DNA of 64,000 bases, taken from contig OU342824.1 in NCBI GenBank assembly GCA_910591455.2, forward strand, positions 1,335,001 through 1,399,000. Direction: 5' to 3'. The stretch comes from Pholis gunnellus (lineage: Eukaryota > Chordata > Actinopteri > Perciformes > Pholidae). The notes under the pieces were generated by a model that saw nothing but the letters and a program-made list of their open reading frames with translations, did not search any database and was not told where the DNA came from. Shown here piece after piece: positions 23,577-36,850 of this stretch (its first letter is position 1; each line of letters starts with the position of its first letter). The position numbers were made by a program, and so were the translations under genes.

Positions 23577-23690
23577 TAGTGGTGTAACGGACCACTGTCG
23601 CTCTGTGATCCGTATGGATCCCCCCTCACAGTTCGGCATGCATGTGAACCACGGATGAATTACACAGTTTAATGGTAATCATCACAGTGT
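23577..23690 (+). mobile_element. hAT-like terminal fragment
   Basis: It begins tagtggtgtaacggaccact, a terminus resembling the taggggtgtaa ends of the element at 56951-57731. No matching opposite end was found nearby, so only one end can be proposed. Confidence 0.4.
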
Positions 23691-24110
23691 GAAATAAAGT
23701 TTTACTGACGATCAGTATCACACAATGTTCGGTAAAATATGCAATTAAGAAATCATTTATGCTTTTCTAGTCGCCGATCTCTGATAATGTTACATTGTAA
23801 AAAAACAATCTATCTTTAAATCAACAGGAGGAGAGCTAGTAACGTTAACAGCACCGCTAACGGCCAACGAACGAAGGTTCCATTCAGTTCCATTATGATT
23901 ATCTTGATGTGTTCACATGTATGCTTGGAAATTCAGTGTTTGTGAGAAAGTTGAATAAATTCAGTTGTTTGAAGGAGATTTTGTAACAACATAAATAGAT
24001 ATTAGAGATAAATTCTGACCAGTTTTGAGCAGCTTATTATACATAAAGCTACTAATGACAAGTTTTTTTTACTCAATACAAATACAACATTTTATTATTG
24101 AAGAAAAAAA

Positions 24111-24560
24111 GGTAACACTTTATAATAACTACACGCTATCAAGCATTAGTGAAGTATGAGTAAACACTTAATTCATCATTTATAAAGCATTGTTCCTTCA
24201 TTAACACTCATTAGTATACAATTCACAACAGTTGTTTTATTTTTATTCTTGATTAATAAGCTTGTCTATTATGTGTTTCATGATTGTGTTTTCATACTTT
24301 ATAAATGATGGATTCCCCATTTGTAAATGAAGTATTATAAACATTACAAACAAATTATTAAGGAGTTGTAGGTGATTAATAACATCCTTTATAAAGTGTA
24401 AGTAAATAATTAAGAACGTATTTAGATGTACATTATTCGTGCATTTATATATATAATGATTTAGATATGCACTAATGGTTAGGAACTATGTTAATATATG
24501 CTTTATAAATGCGTAGTAATACTGCAATTCATAATTAATTCAGGTAGTTACTAGTTAGTT
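24111..24560 (+). mobile_element. AT-rich foldback element, family G fragment
   Basis: The start ggtaacactttataataact resembles the inverted ends of the complete element at 43826-44558. The interior is rich in short inverted runs of the type tttataaatgat. The right terminus is not visible. Confidence 0.45.
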
Positions 24561-25874
24561 GAGTATTTTGTTTGACCTCATCTAAAATGAGGACTATCAA
24601 TGCCTTACAAAGCATTTATAAATGACATTGAAAGGCCATCAGTGCCACGGCGCTCACGGCCAGTTAGAATATTCCAATTGAATTACCATGCCATCACACT
24701 CTTTTTGCTGCTGATACTCGTTCAAGTCACATTCAGTGAGGACACGGCTCTTGAGTAGTGTTGGTAATGACTTAAATGAGCGTGAGGCCCGTTGGACAGG
24801 TTTCTCTTTGAAATATGGAATGGGATTAGGGATGCATAACTCTCGTGTTGTAAAATAGCATAGATTTTACTAAGAGAATGTCACTAAGATGTCACCCATT
24901 GGTCACGCAACGGTTTTGAAAATCCAGAGATCGGCATATTTCCCATCACCATCTTGTTTCTTTTTGCAACCATAAGACAATGCCTCTTGAACCCTAACCC
25001 TATTCTTAGGCCTCTGCTCAAAAATTGCATACCCATACTAAAAAGAGTATATCTCTGCAACCACAAGGTGTATTAGAATAATTATGGTGTTATAATAAAG
25101 GGAACACTTGTGAGATTTGTTCAGATGTGTAAATATCAGTATATATGTTACTGGTTAGGAGTAAATGAAGATGGCACAGAGCTCAAATTGAAAAGTTTCA
25201 GGTTCGCCTAAAAATAAAAGCACTTACATGATGATTATCTCTTTTGAATGATACAGCTGCAGGTCTATACCGCTCCCAAATCATAGCACAATATGTGAAC
25301 AGTCTCTCTGCAAAGTTTGACATTGATAAAGTGAAGCAGAACAAAATTAGAGAGGTTTTAGTACAGAGAGTTCAGGCGAGGTCTCCAAAATGGTCATTTT
25401 GGCACAATGAGTGCCATTTGAATTTTCTCATGTACCAAACTATCTATTTCACTTGTATATCACTAATGGTGTTCAATATATCCAAATACAGCAGTTTTAG
25501 CTTTATTTTGAAGGCCAGAATCCTCTCTGCACCCTCTCTGTGTCTCTCTCCATACAGGAGTTTTTTTAGATTTCAGACCCTCTCCCAATACACAGGGTTG
25601 TTTCTTAGCCATTCATTCATCGATTTCAGTGGTTCACACCTCTTTCGACACGTCAGAGCCTAGAGAATTGAGCTACACCCACGTAGAAAAGATTGACAGC
25701 ACTGTTAGCCAGTCAGAATCAACAAGGTGCCATCTAACGTGAAGCGTAAAATCCAATACGCTAAAAGTTAAATCCTGGTTAAACCCCTGGTTTGAACGGC
25801 CTCCCGAAAGTTGGGGAATGATTTGAGTGAGACACAGGATCTACCGGAAACATATACCAGGGTGAATCCACCGA
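24561..25874. other. No recognisable feature
   Basis: The 139-codon ORF at 25244-25663 has no motifs. Part of 25680-25870 might be the 5' portion of the repeat that follows. Confidence 0.35.
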
Positions 25875-26307
25875 GAAAAATGTTTTTCTTCGTGAAAAAT
25901 TCAAAGGTAAGGAGCATTTTACGGATCATAAACGATAATGTGATTTATGTTGTTGGTGTTCTTTGGCTCATATCTCGCTGATGCTTTGATGTAGCTGTAT
26001 ATATGTGTGGAATCTGAGTGTCTGCTTTCTTTTGAAATATCGTATGTGCGTATTGCATAAAATACCACAGCGATAGAGCCAGAAATGTGGCGAGAGGGTT
26101 GCCTAGGTGGCGCTGTACGGATTTTGATATTTGGTCATTCTTAGAGTTGGTTGTTTAGTTGGGATTGGAGCATGTAAAAACGGCTTACATGATCTTGTAG
26201 CCCAGGCTTTGCTGTTTAATCAGTGATAAGTGCATTTTCTTCGACGGTATATGCTAAGCTTTCTACACAGCCCCGAAAACGGGGGCACTCGGGCTCAAAA
26301 GGTTTTA
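25875..26307 (+). repeat. Dispersed repeat family F, copy 2
   Basis: Second copy of the repeat at 18605-19085, in the same orientation. It lacks the palindromic insertion of that copy and carries a different short segment near 26040-26110. It ends in cccgaaaacgggggcactcg. Confidence 0.6.
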
Positions 26308-26352
26308 AGGCACCTCAACATTGGCTTCACTTTTCAGACCCGGAGGTTGCCG
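26308..26352 (+). repeat. Short end fragment of repeat family E
   Basis: The string cattggcttcacttttcaga followed by cccggaggttgccgcc matches the end of the copies at about 28350-28380 and 35750-35790. It abuts repeat F directly. Confidence 0.55.
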
Positions 26353-27811
26353 CCTTGAAAGTGAAACCTGTGTCTGAGCCCAGGGCAGGCTATTAGCTTA
26401 TAGTTAATCCGTTTGGCGCTTCAGCTACTGTCCTTGGTGCTGATCATAGGCTGGTTAGCAGCATGAGAGTTGGATACTCAGCCGCTCCATGGTGGCTTAG
26501 CAACTGTCCGCTTTGCAATTGTGTGACAATGATGCATTTTCTACTAAGTCCATGTATACATGCACTTTAGCCGTAGCAGGTAAGCTGTGAATGTTAACTG
26601 GCTGAATCATTTGACGGCTTATAGTTGAGCACTCCATTCCAAGGTCCATGTGTTTTGATGGTGTGTGCGCTCATGCATGTGTGTTTATGCAGGTGTGTTT
26701 GTGTATATATATTCTACATTTTGCCAAAGTCTATATGTATTTTTCAAAGTTTTGATAGAAGTGGAGACAGCTCTGCCTCAGCTAGGTGAAATAATGTGCC
26801 AATACTGTGACAAGTCACTCATTCTCTAACCTAGGCTCACACACACACACACACACAATCACACACACAGTTACTGTTGCAATTCCAACTTTCCGAACAT
26901 GCTTCTGCCCTGACGCAATCATTTAGCACCAACATTTAGCACCTAGCCAAACACAATGTGGCTGGCATTTCACAGTCTTTCTAGCTGAAACTCTCTCCTG
27001 TCTGTGTTCATATTCTATTGGATGCTCTCTCACCCACACACAGGCCCAAACATAAACACAAAAAATGTAAACCAGCTCATTCAAACACATAGGTTTAAAA
27101 GTGAACTTCAATGAAATAAGAGTTCTTGTTCTGAGCAGCAGTTACAGTAAGTCAGTGAGACATTTCCCACACAACACCTTGAATTTATTAATATCAGCCC
27201 TGAAAATCTCGACTTTTCCCCTGAACTTATGCTAAATGAAATGCTTGTATAACCGGTGATTCTTTAACTTTTCACATTTGAGACCCCCGTTGTGGCTCAG
27301 ACCTCCCACTGTCACCCCCCTTCAGCACCTCTGACAGCACACCTAAAAAACGCTCTGTGAGAGCAAGTTCTTAGTATCACCGTTACTTTATCTGATATTC
27401 CATGCAAACCTTTTATAGGCAGAGGTGCACATTTGGCTCATCAACATGGTACAAAAGCTTAGAAGTTTAGAACATGTTTTCTTCCCAAAGTTAAATATTT
27501 AGAGTGTAGCATAGCTCTCACCACAGTAATTAATAGGGCTGTGTCGTCATCTGAGTCTAATCATTAGTCTGTGTGCACAATTTAATTCTACGAATCAATC
27601 AGTGTCCTCCAGTCCTTTTTTCTCCCTTTGAAATATTTGTTTTCTATATACTATAGATGTTATTCTTTCTCCTGTGTGTTATTGCTTTTGTAAATGATTT
27701 TTGTTGCATTAGCTGTTTTGTTGGAGTAGTTGAGATCTCGTGGAAATATATGGGGTGCAAGTCAACATTGACTGGGTGACCCACGTGGTTCCTCATGCCT
27801 TAGCTTAGGTG
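26353..27811. other. Unannotated stretch with CA tract
   Basis: CA units lie at about 26838-26869. No coding signal. Confidence 0.4.
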
Positions 27812-28380
27812 TATAGACTGTAAGGAGAGAACATAGCCCCCATTGGTTTTTGGACTGCCGTTTTGAAGCCTTTTGGCCTTTTTTGTCCATCTCCATCTGT
27901 TTTTTTTGCAACTGGAGGACAACTTAATTAATTAAAGCTAAAACATTTTAAGGTGAACAAAATGTTACAATGAACTTTCATGGACTGAAAAACTAAAATG
28001 TTCACAGTTCTAAGATGACCGGACAACTCCCAGACTGGACAATGCTTTAGTAGCGACCTGTCAATCACAAGGTAGCCCCGCCCTAAAGCATACTCTGCTT
28101 TATGGTCTGTTTTTTGGTCTGTTAAATGGACCATCATTTACTAAATGAACATCATGCTGTATTGAAGAAGACTTGAAACTAGAGATTGAGACCATAAACT
28201 CATGTTTACAATGTTTACTGAGGTAATAAATCAAGAGAGAAGTAGAGTCATTTTCTCATAGACTTCTCTGCAATCGGACTTCTTTTAACAACCAGAGGAG
28301 TCGCCCCCTGATGGCCATCAGAAAGAATGCAAGTTTAAACCACTTCAGCTGTGGCTCCAGTTGCCGGAGGTTGCCGCCTG
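27812..28380 (+). repeat. Dispersed repeat family E, copy 2
   Basis: It starts gtatagactgtaaggag and runs to gttgccgcctg. The central 131 bp at 28137-28267 are identical to 35559-35689. Region 27900-28000 differs from copy 1, perhaps by small insertions. No ORF of note. Confidence 0.65.
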
Positions 28381-28610
28381 TTTAGAAGTCATGTTTTTTG
28401 GGGTTTTTTTTGCACCAATTCAGTATCGCATAGCCTGCTTTTATTGTTCATTTACATATCAATTAGGGCTAACAGCCATTCTAATGCAGGTAAACAGCTG
28501 CTAACCTTTTGTGCAGTGATAAGTTAAAATGACATTGTTAATCTATGCTGAGAGTGCCCATGATCCTATCAGCAGCCTCTGAAAGTCAACTTATTGCACT
28601 TACTTTTACT

Positions 28611-30127
28611 TAGTGGCGGGCCGTGGATTTTATACCTGGGCCTTCAGTGCTGTTCTATACTTCTAATAACCTCATTATGACGTCACAGCTACGGGTTATT
28701 ATTTGTTTCGTGTAAAAGCCGCATATTCACATAACACTGCTACATTTGACAAATGAAACAAAATGTTACCTGAAGTTCAACACCTAGCATACAAAACACG
28801 AAATGCAGAGTGCAGATACATGAATACGAGCATGACGGGACGCTGCGTCATTAACGGACAATATAGTCCAAATCAATGTAACACAATGACAAACTCACAA
28901 GAGCAGTCGCATATATTCGTATGACAACAAAGCAACAAATCAATCCAGCAGACCTGCAGCGGATCCACGCATTCCACCTCACGAGCCATTCAAATATTAT
29001 TCATAAAAACACCACGATAGACAAATGAACAGTAGAGGTAAACAAACAAACTTCACTTACCAAATGCTGTCTATCCTCCTTTCTTTGTTGACAAAGAGTT
29101 TAATCCCAGTTCATCAGTTCCAGTAAGAAGTCCTTCTCCATTCATCATGCCAGTCGAGCCGCCCCAGTTATATGTCGCCGGTCGTCGCGTCTTCCGCCGC
29201 CGGTGGTCGTCTTCGGCCGTGGACCGGCGAAGGGCGGGACGCGGTTGTGGAGCTGTTTCCCTGCGAACGTGGTCGTTGAGTTGTAGATCCACTCGAGTCT
29301 CTCCAAAAGTACCGACGCTCAGTTAAAATGAAACACATTCACAGCCATAACATGTGCAACGCTTCTGCAACGCTTCTGCTGCATACAAATCCTTTTCCTG
29401 GCTGGTCAGGGCTGCTAGCTGTGGGGTCATTTCTTACTGTCCAGTTTGTTCAGAAATGTCCTTCTTGAGAAAAGCGTTCCCAGTAACTCCGCCACTAAAT
29501 CCGTTTCTCCTCCTTCCGCCATTTCATATTAAAAAAACAAAGCTAGGTAAAATGTCTTTCATATATTTCCACTTGAACTCTGTCTGCTACAACCAAAGCT
29601 CTGCTAGCAAGCATTATGTTTCGCGGGCACATAGTCACGTGCCCGCCCACTGACCAATCACAGCACACTCTGCACCTTGAGGCAGAGAGGCATCTGGACT
29701 CTGAGCTGCAGTAATGCTGACGTAACTTGGCCTGCAAACCGCTCTGGTGTGTCCATGAATCTCAAACTAAAGATCTGATTGGTTGAATCAACAATATCGT
29801 CCCCATTCAACTTAAACTGCACATGGAAGCACTGGGTGAGTCTGCAGGCCTGAGGCCTCTCTTCTTACTAGAGACACAGAGGTGAAATCTGATTGGATAA
29901 AAGCTCTACTTAAAACAAGCTGCACTGGAAGCAGAGCAACTGAGGAGCACAGTAGCTGTGCAATGAGAAAATAAGATAATGGGAAAAATATTTTTATAAA
30001 TTATAATACATATAAGAAAAAAATAAATGTATTTCAGAAAAAATATTAAATCATAAAATAGCTAAAACTTTGTGATTCTGTTTAGGCCAGCAGAGAAGGC
30101 TTTGCAGGCCCTGACGGCCCGCCACTG
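28611..30127 (+). mobile_element. Non-autonomous hAT-like element, family A, intact ends
   Basis: The element is bounded by tagtggcgggccgt on the left and acggcccgccactg on the right, inverted repeats of about 14 bp. The exact 8-bp repeat cttttact lies on both sides (28603-28610 and 30128-30135). Together these fit a hAT insertion. Over its 1,517 bp I find no transposase; ORFs at 29071-29292 and 29354-29653 show no family features. Fragments or mosaics of the family occur at 3841-4184, 15790-16137 and 49659-53141. Confidence 0.82.
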
Positions 30128-30293
30128 CTTTTACTACTTACCATTCAATGGCAGTGTGAAAGCAGAAACTGTCAGCTGCGATGGGTATGAGCTAGAGAAT
30201 GCAAGAGGACTCCAGTTGTTTTTAAGATAGTCCATGACACCTAAACTGAGCATTGTTGAGTAATCACTGCAAAGGACAGAGTTTTGGCTATTA

Positions 30294-30508
30294 AATGGTA
30301 AATAGACTTGTACTTGTATAGTGCTTTTCTAGTCCTCCAACCACTCAAAGTGTCTAACACATGTCATTCACCCATTCACACACCGATGGCACAGCCCTCG
30401 GAAGCAACTTTTGGGGTTAAGTGTCACATTGACATGGACTAGTACAGCAGGGGATCAAACCCTCGAACTTCTGATTAACCAGCTCTATCACTGAGCCACA
30501 GTCGCCAC
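30294..30508 (-). mobile_element. tRNA-derived SINE with full tail
   Basis: On the minus strand it starts gtggcgactgtggctcagtg, contains an A-box-like tggctcagtgatagag (30483-30498) and a B-box-like ggtttgatccc (30451-30461). The body has ttcc..gggctgtgccatcggtg, and the tail ends in actagaaaagcactatacaagt then a atttacca-type terminus. The same head and body are seen at 14311-14475. Clear target duplications were not found. SINEs of this kind rely on a partner LINE for mobility. Confidence 0.75.
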
Positions 30509-31642
30509 TGTAATCATCAGCATGAATTTGCCTTTTAAGCTTTTGTCATGAAGTTTCAATAGATTCATTTTGAACACTGCCATTTTTTGTTGCATAACTA
30601 AAACCTTATGTCTGGTGCCTTTCCAGTGAGAAAAGCAGCTATACACGAAACGGAACTTTTGAATTAGATGAATGAAAGACGGCAAATTAAAGTGTCGTTC
30701 ATATTTATTGTACCCTAAAACCGCAGTAGACAGCAGTAGACATCTTGCATGGATGTATCAGTACACTTGCACTGCAGGCGGGCACACATACTCACACATG
30801 TGCATGTTATTGTATCTCAGGCCTTGTAGGGACTTCTCTCAACAGCCCCAACCCAAATCTCATTAACAGAAACTGCATCCACAACATTTGGTGCTTGTGC
30901 AATAACTTGTAAACACATTAAAAATGTAATTGCACCTACAGGCTTTGGAGCTGCATGTGCATTTTAATTCACAGGCCTCCCAACTCCTATTAACAAGCGC
31001 CGTCCCCTCTCAAAATGGCCCTGAAACCAATATTTGAATATTTTCAATAAATGCAGACTACTCCAATGTGGAAGATTAAAACGTCACGTGTTTGTATAAT
31101 TCAAAATCAAGAAGAGATGAAAACTTTTCAATGGAAATCTTCATGAATGAACAAATGTTAAAGCAGTGTATGTTCTTACACAAATGCACAACATAGTCTT
31201 CCAGAGAAATACAGACGAGAACATGTAATAATGATAACCCATCCAGGCTAGCAAGATGTCCACTGTCCTGACAATGGTTCATGGAAAACACTTGGTTTTT
31301 TTTCATTTTTAACACAATTATAATCAACTAATCTTATATGCAAACATCAACCAAAAATGAATAGATCCTAACAGCAAGTATTGTTAGTGGATTAATCTGA
31401 CATTTAAAAAAGTAGAAAAGAAAAAAGTTCCAAAAAACTAGTGTCCAGCTGTTTTGGGAAATTACTAGCCTTTCTTAAAGACAAAACTATATATTTGCTC
31501 ACCGTTTTTAAAAGTTGTTCATCTCCCAGAATCTCCCAGAATGCAGCACCTCGCAATTTAAGTTCCAGTGCCAACATTCAGTGACAATACAGGAAGTGGT
31601 ATATCTTTTATGACGTGAGGGAGAAAGTAAATTCATTGAAGT
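30509..31642. other. No recognisable feature
   Basis: AT-rich sequence with short ORFs. Nothing was recognised. Confidence 0.35.
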
Positions 31643-32532
31643 AAGGGTATTCAATTAAAGTTCAACGAGGTCCAGTTAGAGAGCATTTCCTCATTAAAGG
31701 TCCGGATCAGCACAGTAATGTCTAACTTGCACTATGATTTAGTCCCATATTTATTGAACTAGCCAACAGTTGTATTAACGTCTGTATGTAGTCAACAACT
31801 GACTGTCAAATCAAATCAAGAAAGTTCAATTGAATAATGTCTCAACAATATTTATTGTCAGTTTTCAAATTTAACTGGATGAATTAAAAATAATACATAC
31901 TCTAATATAGATAAATGTTCTTCTCTCGCTTCAAGTAAAGTATGTGCTGGATTAAAGAATAAATTACATAACAGGAAGCTTTTGAAATATGTGCATCTTA
32001 AATTTAGAGAAATTAATTTCACTGACTTGTCCTGCAGCTTTGGATTCAGTTCATTCAGGTGTGAAGTGATGTCACCCAAAAAAAACACTATATTATATTT
32101 TTCTCATCTTCTAACAAGAGAAATGAGTGAGCGTGGACTTTATCTGTGGTTATTCTTGGTTAAAGACTTGGTTAAGTGGTCTCGCTGACCACTTCTCTTT
32201 GTTTGGAGAACTTCATGTGAAATAACTTCTGACTCACGTAATTCTCCTGCTCTTCGTTCTCTTTCCTCGTCTCTCCATCGTGTGTGTACATCTCACCTGA
32301 GTCTGGAAACTTGGTGGAATACACATAATGTATTGGCTGAGCAGCATCACGTGATGTGATTTAATAAGCATGTAATTGGTCGGTGTGTTTCCTGCACCGC
32401 TGAACGAGTGCTGTAAAGGCTGGAAAAGCTGCGGCGGTTAAAATAGAAGCGCTTAGTCAGAATTTCAGTTTTAGGTCCAGGGTCCGGATACAATGGCGTC
32501 TGGGTCCGGATGCCTATTAGTGACCCCTGGTT
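31643..32532 (-). mobile_element. Decayed hAT element with transposase remnant
   Basis: The left side aagggtattcaattaaagtt and the right side, read in reverse, caggggtcactaatagg plus ggtccgga-type motifs resemble the ends of a fish hAT lineage. The terminal repeats have diverged and no 8-bp duplication was found. The inside holds a minus-strand remnant of a hAT transposase. The rest of the coding region is deleted or unrecognisable. Confidence 0.6.
31858..32088 (-). pseudogene. Remnant of hAT transposase (GTF2IRD2/ZBED-like lineage)
   Basis: The 76-residue open stretch includes FLGDITSHLNELNPKLQDKS near its N-terminus. Known transposases of the lineage that gave rise to the GTF2IRD2 C-terminus and ZBED/FAM200-type genes carry a similar D-I-x-x-H-L-N-x-L-N-x-x-L-Q motif. 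Family transposases usually exceed 500 residues, so only a small piece is left. BED finger, catalytic acidic residues and the C-terminal dimerisation region are not visible. The first codon has no start context. I judge it non-functional. Confidence 0.6.
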
Positions 32533-32580
32533 TAGAGGCTGGTGTTCGTATCGCAGTTTGTGTCGCGTCATAATCCAACT

Positions 32581-32710
32581 TCTTTGGGATTGATAGGACA
32601 GATATAATTGAAAAGGGAGAGAGAGAGGGGACGACATGCAAAAGGGGCCATGGGTCAGGGCAGAGCCTTTAGGTACATGGTGCGTCTGCTCCTCCAGGTG
32701 AGCTACCCCA
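32581..32710 (-). mobile_element. tRNA-derived SINE, second family, internally deleted
   Basis: On the minus strand it starts ggggtagctcacctggagga (A-box-like tagctcacctgg), has caccatgtacctaaaggctc, then tgcatgtcgtcccctctctc and an end at ctgtcctatcaatcc. From memory this is a percomorph SINE with gcatgtcatcccc and ctgtcctgtcaataaa near its 3' end. The B-box region seems to be deleted. Confidence 0.65.
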
Positions 32711-33955
32711 TATTCCAGCTCGTGTTTGGTTTGTTCTTGTTTTTAAAAACATGACCAGGATTTTTCCTTAGATTGAACATGAGTGGTTTAGTTGTCTAAT
32801 CTATGGATGGATTACTGAACGGGCCTACTTGGCACAGGCCTAGGGGCTCAAATCGTCAGGGGCTCTCTTGGCTTTCACCTGCAAAATTCCACTCGACACC
32901 GACTCAAAATGACAGCAATGAAAAAAAAGACAAAAGTGACACTAAATATCCACAAAAAGATTATCTTGCACAGCTGCTGGATTCTTGCAATGTCCCAAGA
33001 CAAGCGAGAAACACTGGATCACCTATCAAACAGAAATCCATCTAATCTGGCTCCAAGTAATGCGTTTGTCTCCAGTAAGACAGAGCACAGACCACTCAAT
33101 GTCCTGTGTGGAGCTACTGGCTATGGGCTTGGCTTAAATGTGTGAGATATGACTCGGGGCAACTGTTTGTCCAAAATAGCAATAGTGGTGCTAAATGAGT
33201 TTAGCTGAGATGCTGCACTAGCATCAGCTCTATCATAGCTGGACAGTAGTATCATTGAAAGAAGAGCAAATAAACTTTGATTGACAGATCAGTTCATCCA
33301 ATCCTCTGCCAATCATTTTTTGAAAGTGCCTTTCCTTTTCCATACAGTTTCCAAAAATTGCTTTTCAGATAGTTCTATGCAACAAACCACCTGGTGGGTC
33401 AGGTTAACAAAGAGACACAAAGCAAGCAAAAGATGCATACGACTAGAGTACCTTGCATCATGTGATGTTGTCAGTGGTACCAACGATTTATACTTTTCAA
33501 CGCATAGAGAAGCCAGTGCAGCTATTTTTTTTCGTCTTTCCAAAATATAGTGTTGAATTACTCCAACCGTAGCATAGCATAGCATAGCAATTCCTTCTAC
33601 GGGAAGAGACCATTTTAGCATTGGATGTTAAAATAATTTCACCGACTGTTATCTGGGATTTTGCGGAACTGTCCACAAATAATGTTCTTTCTAGTGATAG
33701 ATCTTCAAGAGGAGCCATGGGCTTGGGGCAGAGGCCACATACAAGTTAGGAAAGTGAAAATATTGAGAAACAAACACATTGTTAGTTTTGGTCTTCTCAT
33801 CGGATTTGTTGACAATACAAAAAGTAATAGAATGATACTGGGCTGATTCTTTAATGACACTGTATCTGGATAAGAGAAGGACAATACTGTACCGCTGCTT
33901 ACCAAAATCATTGCTTTCCTCTAAGTACATGAACCCAAGAAGAGCACACACACAC
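32711..33955. other. Unassigned stretch, possibly old transposon
   Basis: The beginning, ggattactgaacgggcctac at about 32809, followed by ggcacaggcctaggggctc, recalls the non-coding end of a fish hAT element. The ORFs at 32803-33145 and 33281-33550 show no convincing transposase motif. I cannot confirm an element. Confidence 0.3.
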
Positions 33956-34382
<427 letters not shown>

Positions 34383-34595
34383 AGATACACTTCCTGCAAT
34401 ATGTCTCAGTGGACTGAGGCACAGGGGTGGCAGCTTCCCCCGGACAGATGGGATGATCAGGGGGAGGTGGAGGTGGCCTGATTAGCACCTTCCTCACTAT
34501 GCATGGCTGCTTGTCTGGGCACAACTTCACCAGAAAACAGTGTTAGTAAACAGTAGATGGTAGCAGGGAGGCCAGTGAAAAAGTTACAGTGGGAT

Positions 34596-34763
34596 ACTTC
34601 TTTTATGCCTCTGCGCCGGCGAGAGCTGGGGGAATTATATTTTTGGGTTGTCCATCCGGTCCAATCTTGAGAACACCATATTGCAGGAACACCTTGAGGG
34701 AAATCTCTTCAAATTTGGCACAAACATCCAACTGGACTGAAGGATGAAGTGATTAGAATTTGA
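34596..34763 (+). repeat. Fragment of a widespread interspersed repeat
   Basis: Motifs in order: ggcgagagctgggggaatta, tttttgggttgtccatccgg, caggaacaccttgagggaaa, tcaaatttggcacaaac and ggactgaaggatgaagtgat. I recall this string order from repeats in many fish genomes. Type not determined, and no ORF. Confidence 0.5.
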
Positions 34764-35305
34764 AACAAAACACATGAGTTATTTTTGTATCATAAGAGAA
34801 GGTTTCCAAAACATGTTGGTCCAGTTAAATCCGGGAGCGGACAGCCCAGGAGTGAAAGACTGTGTCCAATCAGGCGCAGCCAGAAGGTATTTATGTGGGT
34901 GTATGAGGGGTAGCCTGTGTGTTTTCTTTGTTTGTCAGTAGTCATGTATTTATACACAACTACTATCCCTCCAATGACACCGCCTACTGGCACGCCCATC
35001 AAGCATTCCATGCTGTAAAGCAACTCAACCACTCGTTTCCTAAATCGATCCTCTGGCCATGTACCATTACTCCTCCCATCAATAACATTTTGTGCTCTGA
35101 TTCTTATTTTTTTTAATTTCTTTGACAGAATTACTTTGCTCACATATTCTTCCATATTTGGAAATTGGGCACCTCAGTTGCTGAACGATACCAAACACCT
35201 GCTATCACCCCACTGAATAACAAATAATAACAAAATCATGTGAAAATCAATGCAGAAATCATGTTATGACATTGCTTATTATGACATGTGAAGTTACATA
35301 ACATC
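34764..35305. other. No recognisable feature
   Basis: The ORF of 121 codons on the minus strand (34790-35155) has no known motif. Confidence 0.35.
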
Positions 35306-35385
35306 CATTACATTATCCATCCATCCATTAGCTTTTCCACATATATGGGTCCGGGTCGCATGGGCAGCAGGCATATCGCATAATG
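35306..35385 (-). repeat. LINE/SINE 3' tail fragment with CATC units
   Basis: A tail of catc units (about 35308-35327) is followed by ttagcttttccacatat and gggtccgggtcgcatgggca. This fits a common fish repeat whose 3' end carries GGAT/GATG units, read here in reverse. Confidence 0.5.
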
Positions 35386-35540
35386 CCTGGAATTCAGGAT
35401 ATTGACCCTAAAAAGGGGTCAGGAACATAAATTAGCCAGTTGTTCATTAGTGTCCTTCTTGAGTCCTGCAGGGTCATTTCCTGACTCAAAGATCAGAGTT
35501 CAGATCAGAATGTTGTACAGTTTAAGTCACCAATATTCGC

Positions 35541-35795
35541 CACACTGTGGATCCACTATTTACTAAATGAACATCATGCTGTATTGAAGAAGACTTGAAA
35601 CTAGAGATTGAGACCATAAACTCATGTTTACAATGTTTACTGAGGTAATAAATCAAGAGAGAAGTAGAGTCATTTTCTCATAGACTTCTATACAACCAGA
35701 GGAGTCGCCACCTGCTGGTCAGTGGAAATAATGCAACATTTAGGCACTTCTGCATTGGCTTCACTTTTCAGAACCAAAGGTTGCAGCCTGGGTTT
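35541..35795 (+). repeat. Dispersed repeat family E, copy 3 (partial)
   Basis: The 131 bp at 35559-35689 are identical to 28137-28267. The copy lacks the first half of the family and ends near ggttgcagcctgg. Confidence 0.7.
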
Positions 35796-36055
35796 AACAA
35801 TATGAGACAATTATACATCTAGAATATATATGGATATACAAGGTATTTCACAGAATATAACTGCAATTGTATTTTTTTCATAAGCGACTTCCAAGAGGGT
35901 ACTTGCATCCTTGAGTGATGCACACCGATCATAGATGGGACTTCCATATACTGAAGTGGAACTGTCTGTACCCATTCTTTCAACGAATGAGTGTTTGTTT
36001 ACCACAAAGACTGTCTTTGTTTCTTTCCAATATCGATATAGGAAGGTAAGTGCGC

Positions 36056-36371
36056 ACACACACACACACACACACTTGAACTCACTCACCCCACAGTGCA
36101 CAGATGGACACATGGACAGGCCTTCAATGACCAACAGTCTCCAAGGACAGACTGATGGCCCATTCACAGCCTTGTTCACACACAAGCCCCAAACATAGAC
36201 ACACTCACCAAGTAGGTTGTTTAGGGTCATGGTGTGTGTGCGAGTGTGTGGATCCTTTATATATGGACTTGCAGTGCCATTAGGAGACATGAGGGGACAT
36301 GGCATCATTAATAATACAGCCAACAGCCTGCTCCAAGGGCCTGGGTTCAACATTAACAAGCTGCCAGCCTG

Positions 36372-36440
<69 letters not shown>

Positions 36441-36538
36441 CTGACTCACTACACATTCTTAGCGTCGCTTTAGCTGACTCCGCATGGGATTTAGACGTCT
36501 TTAAAAAAAAAATGTCTTACACTAAAACACACTGTCTG

Positions 36539-36632
<94 letters not shown>
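36056..36632. repeat. Cluster of (CA)n microsatellites
   Basis: CA tracts lie at about 36056-36075, 36376-36437 and 36540-36632, the last with one interruption. They generate long ORFs of CV or TH repeats on both strands, which are not genes. Confidence 0.93.
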
Positions 36633-36633
<1 letters not shown>

Positions 36634-36804
36634 ATAACACACATCAACACACTTTCGCTGGCAGCAGATGGTATGGTGGGCGTCAGGTACAGTAGCAGCC
36701 TCCTGACACCCCAAACAGCTGTTACCATTAGAGCATGCTAATTGCCATCAATCAAGACAGCACCTCTGAGCATTCATAGGCAAGGTTTATACAGTTGTTT
36801 GTGC

Positions 36805-36814
36805 TGTGTGTGAG

Positions 36815-36850
<36 letters not shown>

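Noticed and set aside
25244..25663. 139-codon plus-strand ORF as an exon
   Set aside because: No recognisable domain, no splice context that stands out, and AT-rich composition like its surroundings.
32803..33550. Transposase gene
   Set aside because: No convincing hAT or other transposase motif in any frame, though the first bases recall a hAT end.
35811..36437. 208-codon minus-strand ORF
   Set aside because: Its N-terminus is a translated CA repeat (CV runs) and the rest shows no domain.
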